This document shows, piece after piece, positions 17,934 through 27,000 of a stretch of 35,355 nt of DNA; position 1 is the stretch's first letter; every line of letters starts with the position of its first letter. The notes beneath the pieces were generated by a model. The model had not been told where the DNA came from. It saw only the letters and a list, made by a program, of their open reading frames with translations, and did no database searches. Source of the stretch: an uncultured Bacteroidales bacterium (lineage in GTDB: Bacteria; Bacteroidota; Bacteroidia; Bacteroidales; Bacteroidaceae). The translations under genes and the position numbers were made by a program. The stretch spans positions 1 to 35,355 of the forward strand of contig CAMAFY010000029.1 in the NCBI GenBank assembly GCA_945833885.1, written 5' to 3'.

Positions 17934-18148
17934 ATGTCCGGAAGCCTGTGGGGGAGGGTTCCCGCTGGCGGTGGAAGATGTGCGGAGAAGGTGCTGCGGA
18001 CTTGACGTTTTGCGGTGGAATCCGGTTCGGTGCCGTGCGGTTCCTTCCGCGCTGTTTGGGAAGGAATTTCCGGCTGTCCGACGTGAGGAATCCGGCGTTA
18101 TGGCGTGCCGTTTCCGGTGGTCATCTCCGGTATGTAAGGTCAAAATAA

Positions 18149-18272
18149 ACAGCAAGTTCTATAAATCATCCGTGGGAGGATGCTGCCCGCGCGTCAGGCA
18201 ATCGGCAAAGCCGGTGCTGACCTTGCGTATTGTGGCACATTGTGCACGGGAATGATTTGTAGAACTTGCTGT
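18149..18272. repeat. Long inverted repeat with about 70-bp structured core
   Basis: The left arm begins ACAGCAAGTTCTA (18149) and the right arm ends with its complement (18272). The arms match over 21 bp with a single difference that is a G-T pair, then over 5 more bp (CCGTG) after a 2-base bulge. The core 18175-18244 contains a nested hairpin (GTCAG/CTGAC around CGGC-AAA-GCCG). No flanking direct duplication and no U-tract is seen. It could be a MITE-like insertion, a small invertible segment or an RNA structure; the sequence does not decide. Confidence 0.7.
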
Positions 18273-18283
18273 GGTGAGAGTCT

Positions 18284-18348
18284 CCGTCAACGGCATCAGT
18301 GCCGGAAAACCTTGGCGGTCCGACCGGCGCTGATGCGGCCGTTGGCGG
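18284..18348 (-). other. Strong hairpin just after the 801-aa binding-protein gene
   Basis: 18284-18305 pairs with 18324-18348 over 22 bp, including two wobble pairs, with a 3-base bulge and an 18-base loop (arms include CATCAGTGCCGG and CCGGCGCTGATG). On the minus strand it starts 8 bases past the stop codon at 18357. The sequence after it is AGACTCTCACC, so there is no U-tract. It may protect or partly terminate the susCD and binding-protein message, lowering enzyme expression (inference). Confidence 0.65.
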
Positions 18349-18356
18349 GAAAAGGA

Positions 18357-20762
18357 TTATTCAATGGTCACCTTCGTACAGATGATGTTGTCGCCGTTGA
18401 GGATGAATGTGTTGCCCCAATTCTGCACGGTGAAGATTTTGTCCAACATTTCCTGTGTGAGGGTGAGTTCAATCGCGCCGTTATGTTCGGCAAGGTCGTA
18501 GTTCTCATTGCTGTAATCGCAGAAGTTTCCGCCCCAGTGTCCTTCGACAACCTGGAGGTTCCAGGTAGCATCCGTGGGAGTCACGTAGAAACGTACGACA
18601 GATCCGACCTTGGCACCCGCCTCTTGGAGTTCCGTTCCTCCGTCGCTGAGGAACGTAGGTTGGTTGCCCCAGTCGTCAGCCACGGCTTCGCCTTCCCAAA
18701 GTACGGTCTCGAGGGAGATGTGCTCTACGAGTTCCACCTGCGAGAGGACGAAGTTATGACCCGTGATGATGAGGCCTCCGTTGTTGACAAGGTCGCCCAA
18801 AACGTTTGCTGTGAGGACGATTGTGAGGGTTTGTGTGCCGGCGTTCACGTCGAAGTCGTACTGTCCGGGGATGGGTTCGGGGAGTCCGCCCCAGGAATCA
18901 CCGTGACGCAGCGATACGCAACCCCAACCATCGGTGGGACGAAGCGGGGTGATGGTGAGGTTCATTTCCGTATCCGGAGTCACGGATGCCCAGTCGTATT
19001 TGCCCCATGACAGGTCTTCGAGTCCGTTCCATCCGTCGCATTCCCATGCACCGTTCCAAATTACGGTGTGTTTCTCCGTATTGGGAACTACAGAAAGGTC
19101 GTAAGTCACCTCGCCATTGTTGGAGATAAGGCGGAGTTTCGACTTGAATCCGGCGTTTTCAGGTATGCCGATGAAGAGTTTTCCTCCGTTGGCGACGTAC
19201 TGACATGCCGTGCCGTCGATTTCCACTCCCGTAAGAACGGTGATGTTTTCAACGTCGACGGTGAGGAGATCTCCCGCTTTCAGTTCGTTCTCGGTGAGGA
19301 TGGTGACGTCGGGGATGTAGCAGAATACGGGTTTGTCGACGCTCAATACGGGTGTAACCACAGTGGTTCCGTTTGCAAGTGCGAGTGTTACGGCGCCTTC
19401 TGCGGCATCAAGGGGAACGTTCACCGTAAGTGCCTTGCCGTCTTCGCTGACATTGAATTCGCTGACGCTGCTTCCGCCTTCGAAAGTGGCGGAGACGATG
19501 AGGTCAAGGTCGGTACCCTCGATGACAACGTCGCTACCTGCTGCGGCAGGATTCATGTTGAATCCGGTGACGGTGGGCTTGACGAGGGTGAAGGGAACGG
19601 GAGTCTGCTTGCCGTTTGCCATGATAAGGAGGAGGTCGCCTTCCTGTGCTTCGGCGGGAACAGCGGCTACAATCTTGCCGTCTGCGGCCTGTATGTCGGC
19701 AGCATCGCAGTTGGGGAACTGAATCTTCACGACAACGTCGAGGTCAGTTCCGCTGACGGTGAGTTCGTTGCCGGCCTTTACGGGTGCGGGTGCGGCATTG
19801 AGGTCGGCGGGAGCCACAGTCACGAGTTTGCCCACGGGCACTTGCACGTCGCTCTTGCAGACGATGTTGATGTCGCCGTCGGGAGCCTCGGCGGGAAGTT
19901 CAAAGGAAAGGGTCTTGCCGTCCTTCGAAACGTTGAAGGCGGTGAAGTCCTTGTAGACAGTTCCATCGGCATCGCCGAATTCAAGGCTTGCTGCGAGTTG
20001 GAGATATTCGCCCGTAATGGTCAGTGTTTCTCCGAGTTTCGCGGTGACGCTTTCCAGAGCCTGTGCTGTGCCTCGCGGCGAGGCGAGGGTGGCCACCTTG
20101 GCCGTGCCGACGGTAAGTGCGGTCTCGCTCTCGACGATGTTGTAGGTCACGTCGGACGAAGCGTCGTCAAGTTTGGTGATATCCACGTCGTAAAGGCTGA
20201 GTTTGCCGGTACGTGCGGTCTCGGGGACGACAAGTTTGATGGCATATCTGCCGTGTTCGGTGAAGAGATCCTCGCTGATGACCTCGTTTTCCGCAAAGCC
20301 AACGGCGTGGATGAGGTTGAGATAGTCACCCTTTATCGTGATTTCCTTTCCGGGCCATACGGTCTCTGTGGGGATTTCCTCAATGAGAATGGGCTCGGTG
20401 TACGCGATGGGCGTCTCGGTTTCCAGAACTTCGTCGGTGCGTGTGACGAGTTTGATGATGCCGGGTTCGGAACCGTCCTTGGGCACGGTGACGCGGATTT
20501 CGCTGGGAACGCCGCTGGCGACCACTTCAATGTTTGTAATCGGGTCGACACCGGGGATGACAACCTGTGCCACTTGGTCGAGGTTCGAGCCGAGGAAGCG
20601 GAGTTGTCCGCCTCGCATGACGGGCGATGGTCCGAAAACGTTCAGATGAACACCCTTCTGATATTGGTCGGTATTGTAGTCTTCATCGCTACAACTGGTA
20701 GTGCTCACGCCGGCAAAGACCAGAAGAATAAGGGCGAGAAGGCCGTTGATGAACTTTTTCAT
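18357..20762 (-). CDS. Surface glycan-binding lipoprotein with IPT/TIG repeats and duplicated C-terminal modules
   Basis: 801 aa. Lipoprotein signal with Cys24, followed by SDEDYN, a surface-export type acidic stretch. Residues about 38-560 are a string of about six IPT/TIG-like Ig folds, each with a signature such as GGQLRFLGSNLDQV, GKEITIKGDYLNLI, GETLTITGEYLQLA, GNELTVSGTDLDVV or GSDVVIEGTDLDLI. The C-terminus has two related beta-rich modules: about 563-682 (TVIWNGAWECDGWNG, then GLIITGHNFVLSQVELVE) and about 683-801 (TVLWEGEAVADDWGNQ, then NTFILNGDNIICTKVTIE). Aromatic-rich WNG/WGN stretches suggest carbohydrate binding. By position after susCD it corresponds to the SusE/F or SGBP-B slot. 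The binding target, mannan or glucomannan, is inferred from the locus. Confidence 0.85.
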   Translation of the reverse strand: MKKFINGLLALILLVFAGVSTTSCSDEDYNTDQYQKGVHLNVFGPSPVMRGGQLRFLGSNLDQVAQVVIPGVDPITNIEVVASGVPSEIRVTVPKDGSEPGIIKLVTRTDEVLETETPIAYTEPILIEEIPTETVWPGKEITIKGDYLNLIHAVGFAENEVISEDLFTEHGRYAIKLVVPETARTGKLSLYDVDITKLDDASSDVTYNIVESETALTVGTAKVATLASPRGTAQALESVTAKLGETLTITGEYLQLAASLEFGDADGTVYKDFTAFNVSKDGKTLSFELPAEAPDGDINIVCKSDVQVPVGKLVTVAPADLNAAPAPVKAGNELTVSGTDLDVVVKIQFPNCDAADIQAADGKIVAAVPAEAQEGDLLLIMANGKQTPVPFTLVKPTVTGFNMNPAAAGSDVVIEGTDLDLIVSATFEGGSSVSEFNVSEDGKALTVNVPLDAAEGAVTLALANGTTVVTPVLSVDKPVFCYIPDVTILTENELKAGDLLTVDVENITVLTGVEIDGTACQYVANGGKLFIGIPENAGFKSKLRLISNNGEVTYDLSVVPNTEKHTVIWNGAWECDGWNGLEDLSWGKYDWASVTPDTEMNLTITPLRPTDGWGCVSLRHGDSWGGLPEPIPGQYDFDVNAGTQTLTIVLTANVLGDLVNNGGLIITGHNFVLSQVELVEHISLETVLWEGEAVADDWGNQPTFLSDGGTELQEAGAKVGSVVRFYVTPTDATWNLQVVEGHWGGNFCDYSNENYDLAEHNGAIELTLTQEMLDKIFTVQNWGNTFILNGDNIICTKVTIE

Positions 20763-20800
20763 GGTTATATTCTATGTATAATGTGGTGGGGAGTGACCGC

Positions 20801-20862
20801 TGCTTCCGGAGACATGCTCCGATGTCTCGGACGCCGTTGGCGGCGGATGGCCTCCGGAAGCA
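20801..20862 (-). other. Three-way-junction-like RNA structure between two binding-protein genes
   Basis: An 11-bp perfect outer stem (TGCTTCCGGAG at 20801-20811 with CTCCGGAAGCA at 20852-20862) encloses two small hairpins: GACAT/ATGTC (811-815 with 822-826, sharing one base with the outer stem) and CGCCG-TTGG-CGGCG (20832-20845). It nearly fills the 111-bp spacer and ends 12 bases before the 458-aa gene stop. No U-tract follows, so an mRNA processing or stability role is more likely than termination (inference). Confidence 0.6.
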
Positions 20863-20873
20863 TGGAATTCTGA

Positions 20874-22250
20874 TTACTTATTTGGCACGATGCGGATGTT
20901 GTCAACCTTAATAATCGGTGTGCAGTCGCTGCTGTTGTCGGCAGCACCACCCACGACGAACATGAGGAAACTTGCGAAGTCGGCATCGGATAGTTGGCCC
21001 GTTGCGGCGGCACCGGTGAATCCGAAGGTGAGACTTGTTGCAAGGGGGAACGAAACGGTCACCCATTCGTCGTCCGTATCATAGGAACCATCGGTCAGCC
21101 AGGGGCGGTAATAGGTGCGGGGAAGAACGTCGTTCTGGAAGTAACTGTTGTTGCATCCGCCAAGGACGTTCCCGTAAATGTCCGTCACACCGGCGTTACC
21201 CATGGAGACTTTGTCCACACCGGCAAATACAATCTGCATGGCTCCGGCCTTCCAGGGATAGTCTTTGGGGACACACATCTCGAATTTCAGGGTCTTGCTC
21301 TGCCAGTTGCTGCAATCCGTAACATCGAAGATTCTGAAACTGCCTTCGTCAGAATAGTCCTCGACATCCTTCCAGTTTCCGGGCCAGTATTCAAAACTGA
21401 AGTTACCGTCGTCCCAACCTCCGTCGGCGGTCATTGTGGCCTCGCCGTTACCAAGTTGCAGGTAATTGCCGCAGATGCTCCATTCGTCGCTCTTGATTTC
21501 GCGGGAGTGCCATCCGTGGTTACCGAGGGTGGTGCGGCCGTCGAAGTCGAAGATGAAGCCACGGGAATCGAGATAATTGAAGGCGGTCTTCGTGCTTCCG
21601 TATACGCTTGTTACGGTGATGGGGCCTTCAACAGCGCCTTCGGGCACGACGAACGTAACGCTTGTGAAGTCTTCGGCTACGTTCTTCACGTCGGCACTTA
21701 TGGCTTTTCCCTCTGCGTTTGTGAACTCTACGGTGAGGGGATTGAGTTCATCCGGGATGAGATAGCGTCCGCGAATGGTCATGGTTTCGCCGGCCTTCTT
21801 GTATTCGCAGTCGGCACTGGTGAGGACGGGTGCCGAGATGACGACCTTAAAGGGGTGTGTTACCTCCTGTCCGTCGGCGGTCTTCATGGTGATGACGTTT
21901 GTCACCGCGGTAGGAACCTCCTTGGGGACGACGACAATCATTGTATTGTCGGTGATGTAACTCGAATTAAGTGTGGCAGGTTTGTCGTTGAAGTACATCT
22001 CGACAATGCTTCTCAGGTTCTCGCCGACAATGCAAAGCGTTGCTTCGGGCGACGCACTCTCCACGAGTTGTCCGTTTGTCAGCACCTTATCTGCGGCATC
22101 GGTCGATGTGGTGATTTCCGTTCCCAGGTTGCGGATGTAGCGGATGGTGGGAACGCCTGCCGTGGTCTCGTATTTGTCAGGCTCGTCGCAGCATGACTGG
22201 ATTCCCAGCACAAGGGCGCAGATGACAAAGAGATATTTGATGGTTTTCAT
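20874..22250 (-). CDS. Surface glycan-binding lipoprotein (SGBP) with IPT domains
   Basis: 458 aa from the ATG at 22248-22250. An upstream in-frame ATG at 22298 would put extra residues before the signal peptide and overlap the susD-like stop region, so it is rejected. Lipobox IQSC with Cys20, then CDEPDKYE. Residues about 32-140 and about 142-235 are IPT/TIG-type Ig domains (ATLCIVGENLRSIVEMYFN; AGETMTIRGRYLIPDE). Residues about 240-458 form a beta-rich module (FIFDFDGRTTLGNHGWH, then WDDGNFSFEYWPGNWKD) like the C-terminal glycan-binding modules of SGBP-B proteins next to SusD. It likely binds mannan chains at the cell surface and passes them to SusCD. It lies 22 bp after the susD-like gene, in the same operon. 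Confidence 0.85.
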   Translation of the reverse strand: MKTIKYLFVICALVLGIQSCCDEPDKYETTAGVPTIRYIRNLGTEITTSTDAADKVLTNGQLVESASPEATLCIVGENLRSIVEMYFNDKPATLNSSYITDNTMIVVVPKEVPTAVTNVITMKTADGQEVTHPFKVVISAPVLTSADCEYKKAGETMTIRGRYLIPDELNPLTVEFTNAEGKAISADVKNVAEDFTSVTFVVPEGAVEGPITVTSVYGSTKTAFNYLDSRGFIFDFDGRTTLGNHGWHSREIKSDEWSICGNYLQLGNGEATMTADGGWDDGNFSFEYWPGNWKDVEDYSDEGSFRIFDVTDCSNWQSKTLKFEMCVPKDYPWKAGAMQIVFAGVDKVSMGNAGVTDIYGNVLGGCNNSYFQNDVLPRTYYRPWLTDGSYDTDDEWVTVSFPLATSLTFGFTGAAATGQLSDADFASFLMFVVGGAADNSSDCTPIIKVDNIRIVPNK

Positions 22251-22272
22251 AATGATTCCGTATAAGATTCGG

Positions 22273-24048
22273 TTAATAAGAATAAGTTGCACGGACATCT
22301 ACGCGTTCCGGCTCGATAGGATTGCCTTCTTCATCGGTAGAAGCCAGGTTGGGATTGTAGATGACGTCGTCCTGACACATGGGGAGATAGAAGTATTTCT
22401 TCCCTGTCGTGGCGTCGGTTCTCATGAGCGCTTCCACGTTGGGTTTGTCATACGAGTTGTCGTAACCCATAGCAGAGGTGACCGTCCATTCGGTGTTTCC
22501 GCTTTCAAAGTAGGTCTTATAGAGTCCGTTCAGCCCGTAATAGGAACCGCGGTGCTGGTTTTTGAGTTCCTGGACGCAGAAATCGGGGTTGTAATAACTT
22601 ACGCGTACGAAGTCATACCAGCGGTCGCCTTCCATGGCAAATTCGAGTCGGCGCTCCTTCCATACCATTTCCCAGGTGAGGGATGTCACAGGATTGGCGT
22701 TCCTTACGGCGCGCTGGTGCACCTTGTTGTAGGCGGCGAGGGCGTCGGCGTCCGTAGTGCTGGAGCCGGGACCGTTGAGTTTGCTCTCGGCAAGTACGAG
22801 GTAAACGTCGGCAAGGCGCAGGATGTGTGTTGCCAGACTGCTGGCCATGCGGTCGTCAGCCTCGCCACAACCGGCGACGTGGTCAGCGGTTGTACCGTAA
22901 ATGTGCTTCACACAGTTGGCACCGTTCGGGCTTTCAAGTTCTCCGGTTGAGCCTTGTGTGTAGATGAAAGTGAGGTAGTCGAAGCCGCCTTTGTCCGTAC
23001 GGAAGTAGTCATAACTGAATCCCGGGAGCATCATTGTGGCCTTCAATCGGATGTCGGGATTGGCATTCCATGATGAAGGGTCCCGTTCAAGTTGGTAGAC
23101 ATCAAAGTCTTCCTGGAGGTCAACAGAGCAACCATTCCATCCGCCCCAGCAACCACCTTGGCTTCCGAAGCCGGTCATTGCGAGGTCGTCTTGCAGTGTA
23201 TTCTGGCGTGTCCAGTTCGAACCGCTTGCCACCCATCTCCAAGTAATGAGTGCCTCAGAGTTCTTGTTGTAGGCCAGTTTGAAGAGGTCTCCGTAGTTCT
23301 CCATCAGACTGTAGCCGCTGTTTTCGATGACGTCTTTGGCATAAGTTGCCGCCTTGTCGAGGTCGTCCTTATTGAGTGTTCCGCTGACACCTGCCTTGGT
23401 CAGGTAGACTTTTGCCAGTAGAGCCTCTGCGCTATAGTAGTCAAGACGTCCCGAAGCGGAGTTGTTCTTCTTCTCCATCAGGCTCATCGCCTTCTCGAGT
23501 GTCAGGATAATGTAGTCGTAAACGTCGGCGTGGTGTACCTTCTTGATGGTGTTGTAGGTGCCGGAACCCAGGGTTTCCGATGTGTCATGTATGATGGGCA
23601 CATCGCCGAATGAGCGTGCGAGGAAGAAGTAAGCCATGGCTTTCCATACGAGACATTCGCCCATGCACTGGTTAACTACGGTAGCGTCCACGGGACTCTT
23701 CTTGAGGCTGTTGTAGACGGTGTTGGCATGTCCGATGACAGCCCAGAGGGAGTAGGACATGTTCTTCAGGTCTTCGTCGTTACCGTTTACGGAGAAATTG
23801 AGGTAAGGACTGCTTCCCCAGTAGTAGTTTCCCGACATTACTTCACCGACTTTGATGAATCCACGCTGGAAATCATACCAAGGAGAGTTGTAAAGATAGT
23901 TCACTCCGGCGTAGCATTGCTCGCTGGTTTGATAGAAATTGTCGGCATTGTAGGAACTCTCTGCCGGACGGTCGAGGAAGTCATCGCAGGATGCGAGCGT
24001 TCCCACCGTCAGCAATCCGAGTGCCAAAGCCTTGATATATTGTTTCAT
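22273..24048 (-). CDS. SusD/RagB-family nutrient-binding outer-membrane lipoprotein
   Basis: 591 aa. Lipoprotein signal with LASCDDFLDRP, the usual start of mature SusD-like proteins (Cys21). N-terminal SusD-like TPR region: YQTSEQCYAGVNYLYNSPW, MSGNYYWGSS, MGECLVWKAMAYFFLARSFGDVPI. The C-terminal RagB/SusD region has LRLADVYLVLAESKLNG, TWEMVWKERRLEFAMEGDRW, VRVSYYNPDF and the closing YLPMCQDDVIYNPNL. It forms the lid of the SusC transporter and captures oligosaccharides; here these should be mannan-derived. It is encoded 27 bp after the SusC-like gene, and the pair order is the standard mark of a polysaccharide utilisation locus. Confidence 0.96.
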   Translation of the reverse strand: MKQYIKALALGLLTVGTLASCDDFLDRPAESSYNADNFYQTSEQCYAGVNYLYNSPWYDFQRGFIKVGEVMSGNYYWGSSPYLNFSVNGNDEDLKNMSYSLWAVIGHANTVYNSLKKSPVDATVVNQCMGECLVWKAMAYFFLARSFGDVPIIHDTSETLGSGTYNTIKKVHHADVYDYIILTLEKAMSLMEKKNNSASGRLDYYSAEALLAKVYLTKAGVSGTLNKDDLDKAATYAKDVIENSGYSLMENYGDLFKLAYNKNSEALITWRWVASGSNWTRQNTLQDDLAMTGFGSQGGCWGGWNGCSVDLQEDFDVYQLERDPSSWNANPDIRLKATMMLPGFSYDYFRTDKGGFDYLTFIYTQGSTGELESPNGANCVKHIYGTTADHVAGCGEADDRMASSLATHILRLADVYLVLAESKLNGPGSSTTDADALAAYNKVHQRAVRNANPVTSLTWEMVWKERRLEFAMEGDRWYDFVRVSYYNPDFCVQELKNQHRGSYYGLNGLYKTYFESGNTEWTVTSAMGYDNSYDKPNVEALMRTDATTGKKYFYLPMCQDDVIYNPNLASTDEEGNPIEPERVDVRATYSY

Positions 24049-24075
24049 GATAGTTCGTTTATTGGGGGTGAAGTG

Positions 24076-27000
24076 TTAGAAACCGATATTCAGACTGAAA
24101 GTGTAAGAGGTCGGCGATGGGTAACGTCCGTTGTCAAGTCCGAAGACATTCATGCTCGTTGTGCTGGCTCCGACTTCGGGATCATAGCCGGAATAACCGG
24201 TAATGGTCACGAGATTCTGGATGTTGCACGCCAGACGGAGGGTCTCAATCTTGGCCTTTCTGGTGAGAGCGCTGGGGAATGTGTATCCGAGGCTGATGTT
24301 TTTCAGGCGGATGTAACTTCCATCCTCAATGTAACGGTCGCTCCATTGGTCGTTGTTGTTCGGGTCGTTGATGGTAGCGCGTGGGATGTTGGTGTCGGGA
24401 TTGGAGACCCTTACGTTCGAAACATCCTCGTACCAGTTGTAAACTGTTGTACCGTCGGCAAGGACAACGCCCGCACTGTAATCCTTAGTGGCGTCGATTG
24501 GCTCAAGACGTGCGCGTTGGTTGACGCTGGTCAGTTGGTTTGTCCACTTGCTGTTCATGTGAGTCAACTTCATGGCCGTGTAGTTTCCGATCTTGTTTCC
24601 GTACGATCCGGTGATGAAGAGACTGAGGTCGAAGTTCTTATAGGTGAAGGTGTTCGTCCATCCGAAGGTGAACTTGGGCAGCGGAGAACCGATGTTTGTC
24701 TGGTCGTTCTCGTCGATTACACCGTTGTTGTCGATGTCCTTGTACTTGATGTCGCCTACGTAGACCGTGTTCTTGTAGTTGTATGTGCCGTTGAAACTTG
24801 CGGGTTTCGGGCTGTTCTCCAAGTCTTCGAGGTTCTGGTATATGCCATCGCATACGTAACCGTAGAAGTTGTAGAGGCTTTCTCCCACTTCTGTCTTGCT
24901 GACGACGTCGGACCATTGTCCCATACCCGTGATGACTGCGGTGGAACTTCCGTCAGAAAGGTTGACGAGTTTGTTGCGGTTGATGGAGAATTGTATGCTG
25001 CTTTCCCATGAGAAGTTCCCTACGAAGGGACGTCCGGTAAGGGTGATTTCCAGACCACGGTTGCGGATGTCACCATAGTTTCCCCAAGGTGCGGAGAGCG
25101 CGCTTGAGCCGTTTCCGCTCGTTCCCATGTAGGAAGGAAGTTGAAGTTGCATCAGCATGTCCTTCGATTCCTTGTTGTACCAGTCGACGGTCAGCAACAG
25201 TCTGTCGTGGAAGAACCCGAGATCGAGTCCGACGTTCCACTGTTCCTGGCTCTCCCATTTGATGGAGGTGTTGGCAAGTTGCTTGGGACGGTACGACATT
25301 CCCAGACCTGTCTCCATGGTGGAGAGGGCAGATCCCCAGAGATATCCGCCGATATTGGCGTTACCGGTCTGACCCCATCCTAAGCGGAGTTTGCCGTTGC
25401 TGAGCCAGTTGCTGTCCTTCAGCCACTTTTCTTGGCTGAAACGCCAACTTGCAGCGAATGAATGGAAGCCTGCCCACCGGTTCTCCGGACCGAAGTTTGA
25501 ACTACCATCGTAGCGGTAAGTGTAGGTGGCGTTGTAGCGATTGTCGTAACTGTAGGTCCAGCGTGTGAACACTGATGCCATGGCGGAACTGTCGAATGCG
25601 CTTCCGACAGAGGGTGTTCCCGTACCGAGTGACGGGTTGTGGACATTGTCAGAGGGGAGCGATGTGCCGCCGACTGCCAGATAATCCCACTTGCTTTCCC
25701 ATGCTTCCTGTCCCACCATCGCGGTCATTGTGTGGGCATTCCAGGTGTTGCTGTAAGTGATGTAGTTCTTGATCTGCCAGAAGATGCTTGAATTCTTCTG
25801 CATGTTCGAACTGTTTCCGTCGCGATGCCACGTTCCGAGCGATACGACGGGCTTGTAACGCTCTGCCTTCGATGCGTTGATGTCGAAGCCGACTTCGGTG
25901 TGCCAGGTCAGATGCTCCACCGGTGTGACGTCGAAGAAGAGGTTTCCGTTCAGTTTTTGGCGGTTCAGGAGGATATCATCATAGAGTGCCATGGCGATGG
26001 GGTTCGGATTTGTGTAACCCTGCATCGTGACACTTGAGTACGAGCCGTCAATATTATATATAGGTATGGACGGCATCGTGGTGAGCGAATATTGGATAAG
26101 ACCCTCTTCGGAGTCTGCGAGTTTCAGGTCGTCGCTCGAGTTGCTGTATGCCACATTCAGGCCCATTTTCAGCCATTTCTTCATCTGTGCGTCAAGGTTT
26201 CCGCGCATGGAGAAGCGGCTGAATTCCGAACCGATGATGGTACCTTCCTGGTTCATGTATGAACCGCTGACGTAGTATTTCACCTTTTCCGTTCCGCCCT
26301 GTGCGCTGATTTGGTGGCTGTGCTGGAGAGCGGTTTGGAAGACGGCGTCCTGCCAGTTGGTACCCTTGCCCAGAATGCTCGGGTCTGCCAGTGTGGCGTC
26401 CGCCTCGGCCTCACCTTGGTTTGCGAGGTCGTTGTAGAATTCTGCAAAGCCTCTGAGGTCGAGCATGTCGAGTCGCTTGGTCTGACGGTTGACGGCGAAC
26501 ATGCCATTATAGGAGAATTTGGCATCGCCGGCCTTACCATGCTTGGTGGTAATGAGGACAACACCGTTTGCACCCTGCGCACCATAGATGGCGGTTGCCG
26601 AAGCATCCTTGAGGATTTCCATGCTCAGGATGTCGGCGGGGTCAATGGTTGAGAGGGGAGATACGGAGCATACGGGTCCGTTTCCGAGGGCATCGCCGAG
26701 ACCGAGGTCGGCACCGCTCTGTCCACCTATGGTCTGAACGATGACGCCATCGATGACATAGAGGGGCTCAGCCTTGGAGTTGATGGTGGCGGTACCGCGC
26801 ACGCGGATGCTGGAACTTGAGCCCGGGGCACCGGAAGTCTGTACTGCCGACACACCGGCGGCGCGACCTTGCAGTGCCTGGTCGAGCGAAGTGATGACCG
26901 AACCTTTGAGGTCTGCCTCTTTAAGGGAGGCGGAAGCGCCGGAGATGTCGCTACGTTTCATCGTACCATATCCGACAACGACGGCCTCGCTCAGCGCGTT

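Noticed and set aside
19068..20873. 601-aa plus-strand frame opposite the 801-aa binding-protein gene
   Set aside because: The minus-strand frame has a lipoprotein signal and repeated Ig folds; the plus frame is an antisense artefact of codon bias.
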